Assembly (NCBI GenBank): GCA_000320605.2
Contig: KB445793.1
Coordinates: forward strand, 2,066,803 to 2,130,802
DNA: 64,000 nucleotides
Direction: 5' to 3'
Source: Gelatoporia subvermispora B
Lineage: Eukaryota; Basidiomycota; Agaricomycetes; Polyporales; Gelatoporiaceae
This document shows positions 48,699 to 59,900 of this stretch, in pieces (the stretch's first letter is position 1; each line of letters opens with the position of its first letter). The position numbers and the translations under genes were made by a program. The notes beneath the pieces are model-generated. The model saw nothing but the letters and a program-made list of their open reading frames with translations. It was not told where the DNA came from and did not search any database.

Positions 48699-50294
48699 TC
48701 AGACGTCGAGCTCCGCGACACCCGCGGGCGGCTTCTGCCTTTCCTGGTTGCGCGCGCGCTCGTGGGCCGCGCGTGCACGCGCATCGCTGTAAAATGGAAC
48801 ATATCAGCAAGGATCGCGCGAAGGAGAACTCGGAGGACGCACGGTCTGTTGATGAGCGACTCGTTACCGGTGAAGATGAAGGAGTCGTAGAGGAAGATGC
48901 CAGCTGCAGAACCAAATCAGAACACGGAACAAGATGGCCAAGCCCGATGTACACACTTAGTCCACCGAGAATGGGGCCGAGGATGGGGCACCACAGCCAG
49001 TATTGGCTGGAGGGAATGGGAAGTCAGGACGGCGGCATTGCGCAGCATCAGACAGAAGAACGCACTGTCTGAAATTGAACACCTCCTTGCCATAGCCAAC
49101 CATCGCCGTCGCCAGCCGGGGCCCGAAGTCACGCGCCGGGTTGATGGCGTAGCCTGTGAGCGAGCACAATTAGCCAGGGCCAAGGCGAAAAATGCAGCGG
49201 GGAATGCAGACACACCCGTCTGGAGGCCGAGGGCGACACCGATACCGAGGATAGCGATGAACAGCGCGAGGGGCACGAGGCCCGCGGGTGGCGGGCCGTT
49301 CCGCTGATCCGTGAACGCGCAGACGATGATGAGCAGGACCGCCGTGCCAATGAACTAAATGGCCCACACAGTCAGCACACAATCTACGGAGCCCGAGGTA
49401 TGCAGGCACACGCACCTCGTCGAAGAAGCAGTTCACGTTGGTCATGTACCCGGCCTTCCAAGCGCGTTCCGTGAGCCTCATCTAGAACCACGTGGTGACT
49501 GCGGAGAGAACTTACGGCATAGGTCGAAAACAGGGACGCCGTGCCCGGGACGGTGCGGTTCCCGCGGCCGCCCTCGACGATGTCGATAGCCCGGATGTAG
49601 TCCGCGTAGACGATCAGTCCGCCGACGAGCCCGCCGAGCACCTGCGCCGCGATGTACTTGGGCACCTTGCGCCAGGGGAAGTCGCGGAACGTCGCAAACG
49701 CAATCGTCACCGCCGGGTTGATGTGTCCGCCAGAGATGCCGCCGGAAACCCAGACGCCAAGAGCCGTGCCTGCGGGACGGACCGAGCGAGTGAGTGGCGA
49801 GGTGGAGCGAAGGCAAAAAGTCTACTCACCAGCCGCCCAGCCGAATGCGATGGACAAGTAGTCCTGTGAAGGGTGTAAGATGAGGGCGATGCTGTATATC
49901 GAAACTGGCTTACGCCTTTCTGCGATGCCGCGACGCCGGTATTGGCGGAGAGTGTAACCTGACAATCGACACCGGCTCCGAAGATAATGAGGATCATGAC
50001 GCCGAAGAACTCGGCGGCGGGCTCCTTGATAGCCTCTCTGTATTCGCGAATGAACGAACGCATGAGTGAGGATGGGTGGGACAGTCATCGGAAGTGAGAA
50101 AGGACGCACCGAACGTAAGCCCAGCGGTTCGGGAATTTTGTGTAGTGAACCACGGCCATGTCCGTGCTCGAGACCTCGTTGAAGGACCCGGTCGTAGTAT
50201 TGGTACGTTCGATTTGTTCAATATCGGTCTCTTTCGAGTGACGGTATGAGGGGAGAGAGGGCAGGTGGATACGGTCCATGATACCTTTCGACAT
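48699..50294 (-). CDS. Aquaglyceroporin (MIP family, Fps1-like)
   Basis: A minus-strand gene of about eight exons. The N-terminal tail is charged ([20 protein letters not shown]). Six hydrophobic segments follow in the MIP order. The first half-helix carries GGHINPAVT and the second [13 protein letters not shown]. The aspartate directly after the second NPA box is the marker that separates glycerol facilitators from water-only aquaporins. Further landmarks are [32 protein letters not shown] and [14 protein letters not shown]. The protein should pass glycerol, and perhaps water and other small solutes, across the plasma membrane. It ends in an Arg/Ala/Glu-rich cytosolic tail after two short exons. 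Confidence 0.92.
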
Positions 50295-51301
50295 GGCGAC
50301 TGTTCGTCCAAGGGTAGTGCCGCTGAGGGAAGAGTTCCGCTCTTCGAGAGTTGTTTCGAAAAACGAGCTGCGGAGAGGGACTGTCGGGGCAGACGACGGA
50401 TTGCTGCTCCCGAGCCGCTGGGCGAATTTATAGAGTTTTACATGGCTCGGAGAGAAGGGGCAAAAATATGGCGCAGGCGAGTTGGTCGGGGCCTGCCCCT
50501 TGTCGGAGACCGCATGACCACGCCCTCTAAGCGCCGCGAGAGCTCCAGCTGTGCGAATTGGGCAATCATCCTTAGTCGCGATCGCGCTTTGCCAATTTCT
50601 TTCATCGGCCGCAGATCTCCTTCGCACGTACCACGTGCGCCCTCCCGCGCGTCGATGGTCGCTCGACCACCCTCGCAACCTACTACGTAGTTCGTCCTCC
50701 ACTCTTCTTGCGACTTGCTCGCTGCACCTTGCTTGCTTCGGTCACGACGTCCCCGAACACGCATCTACCCGCGCGCTGACAGCGAAGGCACATCCGCATG
50801 GCCGTCCGTCGCGTCCCAAATTACCTCACAGCGCTGGGCAGTCCCACAGCGGCCGCCCAAGACAATTCCTGCTCGAACCCTCCAGCAGAACGCAGCACGC
50901 TGGGATAATACGTCCCAGAACAGCCTAATGGACGCCCACAAGCCGCTGCGCCCGAGCCCCGTCCGCCCGGCAGTCTTCCGGCACGCCCGATCACCTCCTG
51001 TTTCGCTCGAGTCCCGCCCTCGAGCCCATTCTCCGCCCGTTAGTCAGCGGCATAACATGACCTCTTGTCTGCATTTGGATCCCCAATGCGGGGCTACACA
51101 AGTGTCTGGACACCCCGGAGGAGCCCCACCGGCTTCCCCACGGGGCGACCTCGACCCCGATCTGTACAGGCCCCCGCGATCGAACTGCTGTTCCTGACTC
51201 CTTGTGCTCTCTCCTCGATCACGACGCCAACTTGGGGCCGATGCTAATGCTCTCGATGACCGCGCGCACCTCGCGCACATAACGCCAATTGCGCACGACT
51301 C
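50295..51301. other. No firm gene; proline-rich plus-strand frame
   Basis: A plus frame from about 50715 to 51197 is Pro/Ser/Arg-rich (PLRPSPVRPAVFRHARSPPV) and looks codon-biased like a disordered protein, but no start, splice pattern or domain could be fixed. It might be the 5' part of a broken gene. Confidence 0.3.
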
Positions 51302-51556
51302 CTCACTTGGAGAACTTCGGCATTCGTTGTGTATTCGCAACTCGGATAATCTAGGGGTTGCAGTCTATGCGACAACCAAAGGAAGCCGCAGTCGAGGAAT
51401 TTCCAGAGATGTGCAGGATGCACAAGTGATGTAATTCTCACTTAGAGAACCCCGGCATGCGCCGTGTATTGGCAACTTGGACAATGTGGGGACCGAAGGA
51501 AGCCGCACTCGAGAAATTTTAAGATGTCTGGACTGGTACGCAAGTGACGTAATTCT
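51302..51556. repeat. Imperfect tandem direct repeat, two units
   Basis: Unit 1 (51302-51436, 135 bp) and unit 2 (51437-51556, 120 bp) are head to tail. Both begin CTCACTTxGAGAAC and both end GTAATTCT. They share blocks such as GGCATxCG, GTGTATT, GCAACT, GGAAGCCGCA and CTCGAG or GTCGAG. Unit 2 lacks about 15 bp in the middle. The repeat is not a simple low-complexity tract. Confidence 0.7.
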
Positions 51557-53058
51557 GCCAAACAGTCTATTTTCCAACCATTCCCGGAGAGGTATTGCTG
51601 TGTGTCCTCGGCCCTCCTGTCAGCCTCATCCCTCTCGCAAAGCACACCCATCCCCAGCACGCCGTTCAGCGCACTGCGTTCTCATTTCCGTCATATCCTT
51701 CAAGCTCAAGCTCACATCCCAGACCCATCTCGGCTGCCTGCCCACCCTCGGAGGCTTGCCTGGCGGATGTTTCAGCGCAGGACCTCAGATCACACTGCCC
51801 ATGGCACCGATCGCCCGATCTCCCGCGACCCAGCTGGGTACCTTTGCCGACATGCCCGTACAATTACGCCGCGGACGTGACACACCGGCGCATACCCCCG
51901 CCACGCGCAGTGCGTCCCTCGCCTTGTCCCTCGCCGCAAAAATATTTGCCCGTGGTTCGTGCTAGCTTGTGGCCAGCTCGTCCCCCCGCACGGTCTGGAA
52001 CCCCTGCGTTGGAGGCGGTGGGCGAAGGAGCTGAATGTTCGAGGCAGTGTGCCTAGGTGGGGGTCAAGTGGTCACGATGGCGCGTAGAAAAAGTCTGGAG
52101 CTGGGGCGGTGGATCTAGTGGGCACCCGTAGGTCAGCAGCACTGCTGCCGGCCGCAGCGCATAGTGAGCCCATTCTTGTTGATCCGCCTAGGTTGTTCAT
52201 GCGCTTTCCGCAACACCAGCGTCGCTCTGTCCTAGGAGCAACTGTCTCGCACATCGCACGCGCTTTCCTTGAATGGCCCTCTACGTGGTTCCGTTGGGGC
52301 CCTTTGCGCCCACCAGCTGAACCTGACTCCTTGCCTCAAGTGCCTCACATCAACAAGTCCCGCAAGCCCATTTAGTGAAGCAGCCAGCTCAGCCTCCCAA
52401 TTGATGCAGGTTGTACTATGAGAGGATGACGCCGAAACTCGTGCCCAGACGTTTTTACCCGCTATATCCGACGCTGTTCACACATCTCCATCTATCACCG
52501 AAGGGCAGGTCACTCAGCGGCTGCGCTCAGAAGACGGCTCTGTTTACTCCATATACTTGCCTCTTCGAACACATCGCCGCCTGTCTCTACCTGGCGCTAG
52601 AAGGATATGCGGTCTTCCGCCTCTGTTGCATACTCGGCCAAGGACAGTGGCTCCGCATTCTATGTGTATGGCAAGGTTTCATCGAGGTTTCGTTCCAGTC
52701 CTGATATAGGCCCACTACCCAGGACAGTTCAGTTGTTGATTACCATAATGTTGTTTATTATCAGTTGCATTTGCACGCTATGACCGTATGTTCCCTCTGC
52801 TTTAATCTGTCGTGTAACTGCATCACGGAGGGGCACCGGACGTGCCGGGAATAGGAGGAAGTAAGCCCTAACCCGAGGATCTGGTCTGAGTTACGTCGTG
52901 CGACCTGATAAGGAAACCTTAGCCGAGAGCGAAGGCCGAGGTGGTCGCTGCGGACAAGCTGGGTACAGCAGCGGTGCACTGCATTCTGTCCACTTACAGC
53001 ACATCTCATCATCCCCCCTGCACTAGTCTCTTCCATTAATCCCGTATAATCACGCACC
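51557..53058. other. Gene-poor stretch with unplaced open frames
   Basis: Overlapping plus-strand frames (51.5-52.1 kb and 52109-52375) have protein-like composition but no recognisable domain. The right end is the promoter of the Ysc84-like gene. Confidence 0.35.
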
Positions 53059-54058
53059 ATGTCGATGCTGGACAAGTTCCGCAAGGGTGCGCAGAAGGCA
53101 GGCACGCAGGCGACTGCGTTCTTCAAGGAGGGATCTACCAAGATCGCGAGCGAGTCGCACAACTTTGCCCAGAGCTTTAGCCTTCCAGGCGAGGCAGAAA
53201 AGGCCGCAAAGATCCTCGCTAGCTTCCTGGGTGCGCACCGTGTGCCCGTCTTCATTCCTGCACACGCTGATCGCCATCCAGCCAACCCTGAGCACCCCGA
53301 GTCCGCCCTCAATGCCGTCCCTAAGGCCGTCCTCCAGCGCGCCCGCGGTGCGTAGCCTCCCCGTACACGTTCCGTCGGTGCCGCTCTGATATCTTACAGG
53401 CCTTGCGATCTTCCAGGTGCTCAAGGCCGGGTTCGTCTTCTCGGGCAAGGCAGGCTCGGGCCTCGTCATCGCGCGCCTCCCCGACGGCTCGTGGTCCGCG
53501 CCGTCGTGCATCGCGACGGGCGGTGTCGGCTGGGGTCTTCAGATCGGTGCAGACATCACCGACTTTGTCATCGTGCTCAACAGCGAGGAGGCCGTCCGCG
53601 CGTTCGCGATGGGCGGCAATGTCACCATCGGCGGCAACATCGCCGCCACCGCGGGGCCTATTGGTACCGGCGGGTCCGTCCAGGCAAGCCTTGCGCACCC
53701 CGCGCCCATGTTCTCGTACTCGAAGTCTAAGGGTATGTACCCTCAATGCCCTGTGTCTCAGTGTATTGACGCCTTTCGTCTTGCAGGACTGTTCGCGGGG
53801 CTGTCTCTCGAGGGTACCGTCCTGATCGAGCGCAAGGATGCCAACCGAGACTTCTACGGTTCGCCTGTACCGGCGCGAGACATCCTCGGGGGACGCGTAC
53901 CGCCGCCCGAAGTCGCATCTCGCCTCTACGAGGTTATAGAGGCGGCAGAGGGCATCGACGAGTCCGGACTGCCCGAAACCGCGTACGTACCCACCGCGGA
54001 CGGCGACCATATGGAAGTGCCGCGCTCGGGCATGGTCTTCGATGCCGAGAGCCACTGA
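53059..54058 (+). CDS. SYLF-domain protein (Ysc84/Lsb3-like)
   Basis: Four exons: 53059-53230, 53282-53347, 53400-53732 and 53787-54058. The product of about 280 residues has the SYLF (DUF500) fold: KAVLQRARGLAIFQVLKAGF, VFSGKAGSGLVIARLPDGSW, SAPSCIATGGVGWGLQIGAD, DFVIVLNSEEAVRAFA, GNVTIGGNIAATAGPIG and GLSLEGTVLIERKDANRDFY. The N-terminal LDKFRKGAQKAG region is the lipid-binding amphipathic helix of the family. Yeast Ysc84 and Lsb3 bind phosphoinositides and actin at endocytic patches. Those proteins end in an SH3 domain; none is present here, so this is the short, SYLF-only form common in filamentous fungi. Confidence 0.92.
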
Positions 54059-54388
54059 AAGATTCTCTCATTCACTCGCACACAGCTCTTATGCCCACTT
54101 TCACGTTTCTGCTCCATCCTCTTACTCATTATCTCAGTTTCCTCTATTCTCGACTGCTCTTCGTATCATCACGTTTGGCCTGTACGACGCGTAGCTTGCA
54201 CACGATGATACCTTCCCTTCACATCCCGTCCAATAATAATGTATTACATGCTCTCGGAACAAATATGGTACACTACCAGCCGCAAATTACGGATCTATGC
54301 GAGAGTTCTACAAACCGTTTCCCAGCACGATATCGTCTATCCAAACATTGCAATCATGAGGAATCATAAAATCAAACTGGGCAGGTGA

Positions 54389-56632
54389 CTAGAAGAACTT
54401 GTCCCAGAAACCCTCCGTGCCATTCGTCACAGCGGCGTGCTTCTCGATACCGAGCAACTTCATGACGAGGCTGTAGATCTCGACATTCTCGAAGGTGTCC
54501 ATGACGTAAGTGTCATTCGACGTCGAGTGCCAGCCCATGTTCGGCCGCGCCAGGCCTCGGGGGAGCATGCTCCGGCGCCGTGCACGGGTCTCCTCAATCG
54601 TCTTAACTACCGCGGTGAATGGTCCATGTGCGACGAACATGGCGTGCATCGCAGGCTCGTCATTGTCATATCCGTGATTCTAGCATCCCCATCAGCAAAC
54701 CCGGAGTACGGCAAAGATGGAGTCACATACGCCCTTGCTCATGCCCGCACCGTTCTCGACATGGTCTGTGAGCACATATCCAATGCGCGGGATAACATAT
54801 ACCGGCGCAATGCGGTCGTTATAGGCGAAATGATACCGCTGCGGCATCGTCTCGTGCGTGTATACATCGAACTTGCCATTGCTCGCGTTTGCAGATTCCT
54901 GCAGGATTTGCAGATAGTAGTCGACGTCCACGCCTTCCTTGAAGCGCAGACCCATGGATGGCCAACCTGGGAAAACACATGAGCTCTACCCTGATATACA
55001 GCCCGTCACAGGACGCACCATCTTCGTGGGCAATCTTGGTGAAGCCATCACCGAGGATGTCGTCCATGTACACGTGCTCGGGATGGCTTGTGTCCGTCAT
55101 ACCGTGATCACTAACGAAAACAATGTCGACAATGTTTGTCAAGTTGCGGGCCTCGAGCTCATCGTGTAGGTCCCTCGCAAACACGTCGACCGACTTCAGC
55201 ACCCGCTGGACGGAACAAAGGGCATGTGTGAGTCAGGTAGCGATACGGGGGTGACAATGTACTCACGTTGACCAGCTCAGAGGCAGGTCCTGCGAGATGG
55301 CCGGCTTGGTCGAGGGACGGCTCATAGGCTGAACATTCAAGGTTGCGCCACAAGTATGCAACAGGGTAAGACCACGGAAGGCCGATAGGACGACGACTAC
55401 GCACCCATGATCAATTGTGGACGCTCGGATAGGGGCAAGTCGATCCATGCCATTATCTGATCGAGTTTCTCTTGCAGGGGAACCTTGTCCTGCGTACATG
55501 GTCAGAAACTTGGAGAGCAAGAATGGGGGATAAGTTTGTACCCTCCAGGGAACGAAGTACGTCGGCGATGCTCCGGTGGACGTTGTGGGAGGGCCCGGCC
55601 TAGTGCCGAGTCAGGATATGGGCGGGAACAGTCGCACACCGTAATGATGTCATACCACATGAGGTTAGCGGTGATGAGACCCGCACGATCTGCCGTCTCC
55701 CACATCTGAAGGCAGGTCTGCTTAGTGAATTGGCTGATAACTAGTCGGAGATCTAAACAAACCGGCTCTCCAGACCACCAAGTGGAATTCCAAGATGCCT
55801 CGGCGCTATTGTAGTGAAATTCCTTCTTGCTATGCGGATCCCAGAAATTCTGGAAGCTGATTGTGAGAACGAGAAGTCACCCTGTGTTGGCGAATTGTAG
55901 TGCGCACGTTCGCAACTATGCCATGAGACTCGGCGTAGAGACCGGTCCTGTGGAAGATGAGTGATGTTCAATGTAAGTAAGAGCCACATACTCACATGAG
56001 TGCCCAGTGGTTGCTGCAGTACGTCATGAACAATGTAACACAACTGCAGATCGAGATGCTGGTACTTACGGAAATGTCAAGGTCTGGAACACCTCAGCGT
56101 GAATAAGATCCATCTGTGCAACTCTCACGAAGCGCTCACAGGGAATATAGGTTTAATGGACTTCGCTCTTAACCCTTTTTTGCTAATCTCCAGCAAATGC
56201 GGGGTGAGGCCGCGGTCGAGGTAGTCCGCTCTGTGTGTTACGTAAGCATTCAGCACGAGCAACATTTCACCTTGAAGCGCACCTCAGGCCATCGATAGAG
56301 ACAATTAATGTAGTCTTTTTGAAGTCGTGAGTACCGTTGTTGCGAAGACCACACTCATCGAAGTCGAGGGAAGGCCGCGGAGTCAGACCGAGTGTCCTCA
56401 TGAGCGGGCGACTGAAGATGGCGCCAACAAGCAGCACAACGAATGCTACGCCTGCGCCTTTGATTGCAGTACGGTGCCATTTGCTCGGCGAGGACGGTTG
56501 AACTAACTCTTCGTGCAGTAAGTGTTCCTCGTCATGGTGCGCGAGCAGCGCCTTCCGCTCCTCTTCAGACGTTGCACCTAATCCCCTGACAGAACGTTGA
56601 GGCTCATCGGAGACAGATTGTCCCCCCTTCAT
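54389..56632 (-). CDS. Type I phosphodiesterase / nucleotide pyrophosphatase (ENPP, Npp1-like)
   Basis: A minus-strand gene of about ten exons. It is a type II membrane protein: an acidic cytosolic N-terminus, one transmembrane helix (GAGVAFVVLLVGAIFS), then a lumenal catalytic domain. Metal and active-site motifs are present: LIVSIDGLRADYL, the nucleophile region IFPTLTFPNHWALMTGLY, YEPSLDQAGH, and the metal-binding VFVSDHGMTDTS and NHGYDNDEPAMHAMFVAHGP. The enzyme should cleave phosphodiester and pyrophosphate bonds of nucleotides outside the cytosol. The TLTFP residues come from a 14-nt exon (56070-56083). The gene is convergent with the Ysc84-like gene; its start is about 290 bp from the end of midasin. 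Confidence 0.9.
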
Positions 56633-56924
56633 GGTGTAGCTCTATCTTGCCTGAGTTGGGCCACAGTGGGGAGTACCCGTACTAGGTGGGAGGGGAGAGT
56701 GATAGGCAACTCGCGTCGGTCGACAGCTCTTGCAGCCCGCGTGCCATCAAAGAGCGCCTACGCTATCGCTGACGTAATGACAAGTACGAGATACCCTGTA
56801 GCCTCCTGTAGCGCACACGCCATTTCGGCAGAGGCGGAAGAAAGTACCAGGCGGAGCATCCGGACTTGTGGACTTTTGGAAGGCTGTGTATTGCATTCAC
56901 ATACAAGGACAACTATGGTACAGT

Positions 56925-59900
56925 CTACGCTTCAGAGACCCTTTCGAAGAACTGCTTCAGAGTTCCTGACAAAACGTCTGGCAACGCTTCAACATCCCTG
57001 AGAACCACGTAGTACTCAAAGGGGAAAGTGTCCAGGTAACGCTCAACGTGCAAGTCGACCTTGCCGTCCACGTTCTTGTATGCGACTCGGTTCATGGAGA
57101 GGATGGAGTTTTGGGCTGCCGCAGCATCTGTAGCACCCTTCGTGTGTAAGGAATCAAGGATGATGAACACGACCATCACGCGCTGCTCTTCTGCTTTTCG
57201 GAGGATCGTGCGAAGACGCTCGTGATCTTGGCATATGCCGTCGGAGATAATGATCTGGAGCTGCCAGAGGTCTGCTGAAGATGCAGAGCTGATCGACCGT
57301 CGGTCCCTGGCCTCCTCCAGCAGCTTGAGACTTGTCTCGACGAGCGAGAGAACTTGCGTAGACTTCTGGTCGAATCGGAACGCAGTCATGACTTTAGCGC
57401 CGACCTGGTCTGTGAAGGGACCACTGTCGAACCCGTGAAGAACCTCCACTGAATCCCCGAACTTGGCAATCCCGACGTCTCCAACCTCCAGACGACCAAG
57501 TGCTTTCGTGACAAGCGCTAAGGTCTCGTATGCAAGGTGAATGGAATGGGACTCAGACATGGACTTCGAGTCGTCGAGGGCGATGAGGACTTGATATTCA
57601 CGTTGACTTGGGCGCGTTCGCCGCAACCAAATCTTATCCTTCGTGAACTCGCTCGCGATGTATGGAATGATCTTCTTCATGTTGAGCCGTTTTCCGGTAC
57701 GGTAGTCCCCCCTCAGACGGGTAGCCAGGGTAGGTTCTAAGATAAGTCGCAGCTGCTCGCAGAGCGCGTACGAGAGGTCATGAGTCAAAGACTCGTAGCG
57801 TCGCCAGATATCAGCAGCGCCTTCGAAGTCTTGGCCGTGCGTCTGCCATTCCTTCAGCTTGATTTCGACATCTGGTAGGTCCGCCATTGCTTCATCAATT
57901 GGTTCCTCCTTGGTGAGAACCTCGGCTTCGTCCTGGCCACGTGTCTGGGCCGCGAGCTGCGAACGTACTTCGGTCTGTGTCAGAGCACTTTCAGCTGCGT
58001 GTTTTTCAGAAGTGGGCTCTGCTTGGAGGGGGGCGTGCCCTGAGGGAGCTTGTTGTTCCCCGACATCAGGCGGGCTCTCGATTGTGGGCGCCATTGAGTG
58101 ATCGGTGTCTTCGACCTGGTCGATGAGGTTCAGCTCATTCAGCTTAGCGACCTCCTCCTGCATGGCCGGCCCGAGAGCCTGCATAACATTGCTATCATCA
58201 TCGTTCTGCATGTACTCGAGCTGTTGAGGCGCTCCTTCGTCCATGTGAACGTCGGCAGTTTGTTCCTGAGGGTTCTGACTGCTCAGGATCTCGTCCACTG
58301 TCTGGCGGATTTCCCGGAAAGCATCACCGAGGGTTCGCTGAGGGTTCATCGAGGATTGCTGTTCGCGCCTCTGCATCGATGTTGGACCTTGACGCAGCTG
58401 CCCAGTACCGGTAGCATCCTCGCCTTCACCTTCAACATCCGCTGATTCCTCCACAGCTTCAGATGGTCTACAGAAGAGCTTAGTCACGTTGACAAGAAGA
58501 ATAAACATGTCGACGTACTGTTGCTGGGAGTCAGGCGTTTCCGTGCTCGCACTTTGAGCACCAGAACCGACTTGGCCTTGAGCTTGAGATTCTCCTGCCT
58601 CGGGCTGAGCGGTCTCTGTCTCACTGCCACCTCCAGCCGCCGTATCGCGGGCTGTCGCATCACCCTGTCCTTCCCCGGCGTGCAGATCCGGATTTGCTAC
58701 AGCACCCTCTGGCTTCTCTTCTGGCGGAACCTCTGGTGCTTCCTGGTCCATACCTTCCACACCTTGACCCTCCATCGGCCCGTCTTCTTCCGTCTCCATG
58801 TCCTCCGCATTCTCTCCTATCGCCTCCTCCTCGCCCTCCGGCAATGACTCTTCTCCTTCTCCTTCTGCGTCCTCCATCTCCAAATCTTCATCGAGACCCT
58901 GCTGTTCCTTTTCAGCATCAAGGTCCAGATCATCCGGCAGGTCCAGCGTCTCCGCATTCTGGATGTAGTCATCCATAGGTGCGCCGTCTCGACCAACGTC
59001 AGGCTCTTCAAGCTCTTCTGCAGTCTCCTCGGGTGCTCCTTCGTCCGGTTGCATTTCGGCCTCTTCCTGCTTCTTGTCCGATCCCTGCTGCTTGTCTCGA
59101 CTTTCCTTCGCCACCATCTCCGACTCTTGCTTGCCCTCGGCGTGGTCCTTGTCCGTCTTTCCTTCATCTTTGTCCTCATCCTTGGGCCCCGACTCATCGC
59201 CCCATAACTTCTCATCCACAGCGGAAGGGTCCGATGCGTCAAGGTCACCGATTTGCTCATCGTGATCCTGCTCACTTCCCTCCTCATCCTCTTCGCCCTC
59301 CTCACCCTGCTCGACGTCCTGCATCTGACCACCAATATCCTCGCTCATCTCGATGGCATCTCCTTCCTCGGCTCTCTCCACCGGCTCGTCATTGGCGTCG
59401 TTCTCCCCTTGGAGACCCTCCACTTGGCTCTCGTCTTCGATCTCCTTGGAGACGTTCTCATTGCCGGTACCCTCGCCCATACCCATGCCGCTGACCTGTT
59501 CCGTGCCTTCTTCCCCGGACCCAGACTCTTCTACATCAGGAGGCTTGCAGAATCCTTCCTTGGCGATCTGGGAAACGACGGAGCACAACACGTAGACAAG
59601 CTTGAACAGAGTCTTTGTCCATTCGGAATGATTCAGGATCTGCCGTTCGACCATTTCGAAGTAACGATCTATGAAGGGCAAAATCCTCGCAAGCCTCGTC
59701 TCTTTCTCTTCAGTTGTGCAAACCGCAATTTCTGAGACGATGGAGTCGAGCTGTTGGTGCACCTCTGCGAGCCCGAGGGCACGCGTCATGCTCGACACGA
59801 TGCGGCAGCTTTCGCGGATGTACTTGTCGTCTAACTCACTTGTTTCGTCAATGATCGGCGCAGGAGCGGGGGTAAGGGAGAGCAGCATTTGGGTCCGGAC

